6,947 nt of DNA from Deltaproteobacteria bacterium (GTDB taxonomy: Bacteria; Desulfobacterota; Desulfobaccia; Desulfobaccales; Desulfobaccaceae), in assembly GCA_016874895.1 (NCBI GenBank), contig VGSX01000195.1, forward strand, positions 1-6,947, written 5' to 3'. This document shows, piece by piece, positions 4,975-6,947 of the stretch (position 1 is its first letter; the number at the start of each line of letters is the position of its first letter). The notes under the pieces were generated by a model. The model saw only the letters and a program-made list of their open reading frames with translations. It was not told the DNA's origin and made no database searches. A program made the translations under genes and the position numbers.

Positions 4975-5103
4975 GCGTTCAGCTTTCAGCAAAAACAATG
5001 GGTTAAGAAAACTAATCGAGAAACCAGCGATCTGCCATCTTAGAATAACTATTTGAATTTAAAGCATTAGCTGACGGCTGAAAGCCGACCGCTGAACGCT
5101 TAC
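4971..5103. repeat. 133-base inverted-repeat element built from GCTGA-type heptads
   Basis: The left end GTAGGCGTTCAGCTTTCAGC (4971-4990) is mirrored on the right by GCTGAAAGC (5077-5085) and GCTGAACGCTTAC (5091-5103). The outer 13 bases of the two ends match as inverted copies at 12 of 13 positions. The interior is AT-rich and has no open frame. Ends made of repeated GCTGA/TCAGC units with a short non-coding interior are typical of REP/MITE-like mobile palindromes. The left end contains the stop codon of the upstream membrane protein gene. No target-site duplication is obvious. Confidence 0.65.
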
Positions 5104-5141
5104 GAGGAACTTTTTTCCCGGCTTCGCTTGGCGGGATATTG

Positions 5142-5166
5142 GGTTCCCAAGTGCAACTTGGGAACC
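5142..5166. repeat. Perfect 11-bp palindrome, probable dispersed repeat
   Basis: GGTTCCCAAGT (5142-5152), loop GCA, ACTTGGGAACC (5156-5166). No T-run follows on either strand, so it is not a standard terminator. Very similar GTTCCCAAG...CTTGGGAAC palindromes are, to my memory, dispersed repeats in many bacterial genomes, which makes a REP-like element the best reading. Confidence 0.55.
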
Positions 5167-5195
5167 AGAATGAGAGCTGCATTTTAGATCATTGT

Positions 5196-5231
5196 TTAAT
5201 CCCAACATCCCCCTCGGGGAGAGGGGATTAA
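5196..5231. other. Nested hairpin upstream of the methyltransferase gene
   Basis: Outer arms TTAATCCC (5196-5203) and GGGATTAA (5224-5231) enclose an inner stem TCCCC-CTC-GGGGA (5208-5220). It ends 39 bases before the methyltransferase start. The AT-rich bases that follow (TAATATTATAGTCATATAAA, 5237-5256) could hold a -10 box (TATAGT or TATAAA), but no good -35 is present. It may be part of an operator or another palindromic repeat. Confidence 0.45.
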
Positions 5232-5270
5232 TGTAGTAATATTATAGTCATATAAACCATCGAATCTGAT

Positions 5271-6947
5271 ATGACCACTGCCTACCGCCAAGAGGTTCTC
5301 AATGTCATCCTGGCCCAGGCGCTCCAGGAGCGGGGCGTCATCTCGGTGCCCGAAGGGGTGATCAAGGCCGTTCTGACCAGCCGCCGCCGGATTCCCGACA
5401 TCATGGTGGATTACCGGGGTCTGCGGGTGGTCATCGAGGGGGAGGTGGATGATCAGGCCGGGGCCGCAGAACGGGCCCTGACCTCGGCCCGGGGCCGGGT
5501 GGAACAGGGTCTGGCCCACATCGGCCTCGGGGTGGTCTTCCCTGCCGAACTGCGCACCGTCCCCTTCCCGGACCTGCCCGAGGCCCTCAAGGCCAGCCGC
5601 CTGCTCCTGGCCCTGGCTTCGGAATCCGGGGACAGCGGCTACGTGGCGGGAACCCTGGACCACCTGGCGGAACTCCTGGACAAGACCTTCCACCAGTTGG
5701 TGCAGGAAGACGTGGTGGCCCAGGCGGTGGCCGAAATCGACGCCGCGGTGGAAAAAATGGCCCAATTGTCCCGCCTCAGCCCCGGCTATTACCACCGGGC
5801 CGCGGCCATCCTGGGAATCCGGGCCCTGCCCCGCCCGGACGCGGCCAAGGGCCAGGCGGACACCCTGACCGACGAAGAAATCCTGGCCATCTGCCGGATT
5901 AGCGGCCTGGTGATCATCAACGCCATGATCTTTCAGGAGATTTTAGCAAATAGCGATGCCCGCGTGATTCCTCTGACGCAATTGCAGGAAAAACCTCTCC
6001 TGCACAGAGTTTTTAAACAGCACTGGAGCTTTATCGTTACTGAAATTAATTATTTTCCCATTTTCCATTTAGCCAGTGAGTTAGTGGATGCCATGTCGGC
6101 GCAGGCGGATATTTTCACAGGTCTGAAGATACTCGGGGACAGCGCCCAGAACATAGTTGCCCTGAAAGCCGCCCTGCGCCACGACCTCATGGGCCGGGTT
6201 TATCATAAGCTGTTGGCCGACAAGAAGTATCTGGGGACTTATTACACCAGCATCCCCGCGGCCATCCTGCTCCTGAAGCTGGCCCTGGGCCATGCCTCCC
6301 TGCCCCTGAGATGGCACGACCTGGAGCGCCTGGAGAGACTCCAGGTGGCGGATCTGGCCTGCGGCACCGGCACCCTGCTCATGGCCGCGGCCGACACCCT
6401 GACGGACAACTACCTCAGGGCCTGCGCCGCCCGGGGCGAAAAGCCGGACTCTGCAGCCATCTATCGACTTTTGACGGAAAAGATTATCCACGGTTACGAC
6501 GTCTTGCCTTCGGCCATCCATCTCACCGCCTCCACCCTGGCCCTGCGGGCCCCCGAAGCCCCCTTTCAACGTATGAACCTGTTCAGCCTGCCCTTCGGGG
6601 AGCCGGGCAGCCGCCTGGGCAGCCTGGATTTCATGGACAGCCGCCTCCTGGAGATCAAGGACCTGTTCGGCGCGGTGAGCGATGTCAAGCAGATCACCGG
6701 CAACGGCGAAATCGAGTCCCCCTTCGGCTACCTGCCGGAGCTGGATCTGTGCGTCATGAATCCGCCCTTCACCCGGAGCGTCGGGGGCAATCTCCTCTTC
6801 GGCTCCCTCCCCGACCCCGACCGGGCCGCGGCCCAGAAGCGGCTCCAGAAAATCATTCAGGCCAAAAAATATCAGGCCAACATCACCGCCGGGCTGGGCG
6901 CAGTGTTCGTGGCCCTGGCTGACCGCTATCTTAAAACAGGCGGCCGC
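5271..6947 (+). CDS. Adenine-specific DNA methyltransferase with PD...ExE N-terminal domain (5' part, runs off window)
   Basis: The frame stays open for 559 codons to the window edge; the 3' end is missing. Methyltransferase motifs are clear: substrate-side LGTYYTS (321-327), SAM-binding motif I ADLACGTGTLLMAA (360-373), and catalytic motif IV LCVMNPPF (493-500), followed by TRSVGGNLLFG. This is the gamma-class N6-adenine order found in type IIG and type I modification proteins. The N-terminus has RRRIPDIMVDYRGLRVVIEGE: P42-D43 then E56-x-E58, arranged like a PD-(D/E)xK nuclease core but with Glu for Lys, as in BamHI. Residues 110-300 are mostly helical. Predicted role: cutting and/or methylating DNA in host defence. 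No Shine-Dalgarno precedes ATG 5271, but an in-frame TAA (5253-5255) excludes an earlier start and later starts would lose the PD motif. Alternatives are the methylase of a multi-gene defence system, or an enzyme whose N-terminal domain is not catalytic. Confidence 0.9.
   Translation, partial: MTTAYRQEVLNVILAQALQERGVISVPEGVIKAVLTSRRRIPDIMVDYRGLRVVIEGEVDDQAGAAERALTSARGRVEQGLAHIGLGVVFPAELRTVPFPDLPEALKASRLLLALASESGDSGYVAGTLDHLAELLDKTFHQLVQEDVVAQAVAEIDAAVEKMAQLSRLSPGYYHRAAAILGIRALPRPDAAKGQADTLTDEEILAICRISGLVIINAMIFQEILANSDARVIPLTQLQEKPLLHRVFKQHWSFIVTEINYFPIFHLASELVDAMSAQADIFTGLKILGDSAQNIVALKAALRHDLMGRVYHKLLADKKYLGTYYTSIPAAILLLKLALGHASLPLRWHDLERLERLQVADLACGTGTLLMAAADTLTDNYLRACAARGEKPDSAAIYRLLTEKIIHGYDVLPSAIHLTASTLALRAPEAPFQRMNLFSLPFGEPGSRLGSLDFMDSRLLEIKDLFGAVSDVKQITGNGEIESPFGYLPELDLCVMNPPFTRSVGGNLLFGSLPDPDRAAAQKRLQKIIQAKKYQANITAGLGAVFVALADRYLKTGGR
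5941..6090 (+). other. AT-rich block inside the methyltransferase gene
   Basis: By direct count these 150 bases are 41% GC (61 of 150), against 71% for the 80 bases at 5821-5900. The reading frame is intact and encodes residues 224-273, a helical, aromatic-rich stretch (HWSFIVTEINYFPIFHLA) between the N-terminal domain and the methyltransferase core. Codons shift to A/T-ending forms such as TTA, ATT and AAT. The edges are abrupt enough to suggest a recombined or inserted segment. Confidence 0.6.

Noticed and set aside
5111..5136. T6 run and TCCCG...CGGGA hairpin considered as a terminator for the 4399-4974 operon.
   Set aside because: The T-run precedes the hairpin on the plus strand, and on the minus strand the stem is followed by A's. 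Neither orientation gives a stem followed by U's.
1..6947. CRISPR arrays, rRNA, complete insertion sequences, prophage genes.
   Set aside because: No regularly spaced repeats, rRNA-like sequence, transposase or phage structural gene was seen; the only mobile-like material is the short palindromic elements at 4971-5231.

Overview
The window looks like chromosomal DNA from an anaerobic, GC-rich bacterium. A member of the Desulfobacterota (the former sulfate-reducing and syntrophic Deltaproteobacteria) is my best guess. The main support is a complete nfnAB pair, the electron-bifurcating NADH-dependent ferredoxin:NADP+ oxidoreductase of anaerobes, together with the FmdB-type zinc ribbon and the codon use. 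The lineage is inferred from gene content alone; there is no rRNA or other marker gene.

Layout, left to right. A 54-residue FmdB-type zinc-ribbon gene (45-209, +) is followed by about 280 bases without a convincing gene but with two inverted repeats. Next is a DUF5661-like gene of unknown function (488-928, +). It converges on the nfn operon, and a strong bidirectional terminator (1043-1077) separates them. The minus-strand operon reads nfnA (2556-3410) then nfnB (1099-2514). Its upstream region carries a CRP/FNR/HcpR/Rex-like palindrome about 41 bases before the predicted transcription start. Further upstream on the same strand is a small zinc-ribbon gene (3637-3900). Its near-consensus promoter places the transcript start on or next to the ATG, so the mRNA may be leaderless.

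Between that gene and the next plus-strand genes lies the wreck of a vapBC toxin-antitoxin operon (4006-4277, -). The PIN-domain toxin has lost its catalytic N-terminus through an apparent 17-base deletion and stops early. Only the C-terminal third or so of the antitoxin is recognisable. A consensus promoter (4342-4370) then drives a two-gene cassette (4399-4974, +) made of a small winged-helix-like protein and a three-helix membrane protein. The stop codon of the second gene lies inside a 133-base inverted-repeat element (4971-5103), which is followed by a perfect 11-bp palindrome and a nested hairpin.

The right end holds the first 559 codons of a large adenine-specific DNA methyltransferase (5271 to the window edge, +). 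A PD...ExE nuclease-like motif lies at its N-terminus, suggesting a single-chain restriction-modification enzyme (type IIG-like) or a methylase of a multi-gene phage-defence system. This gene, with the repeats and the dead toxin-antitoxin pair beside it, suggests that the right part of the window is the edge of a defence or accessory island, whereas the left part is housekeeping redox metabolism. If there is a new system here, it most likely continues beyond position 6947.
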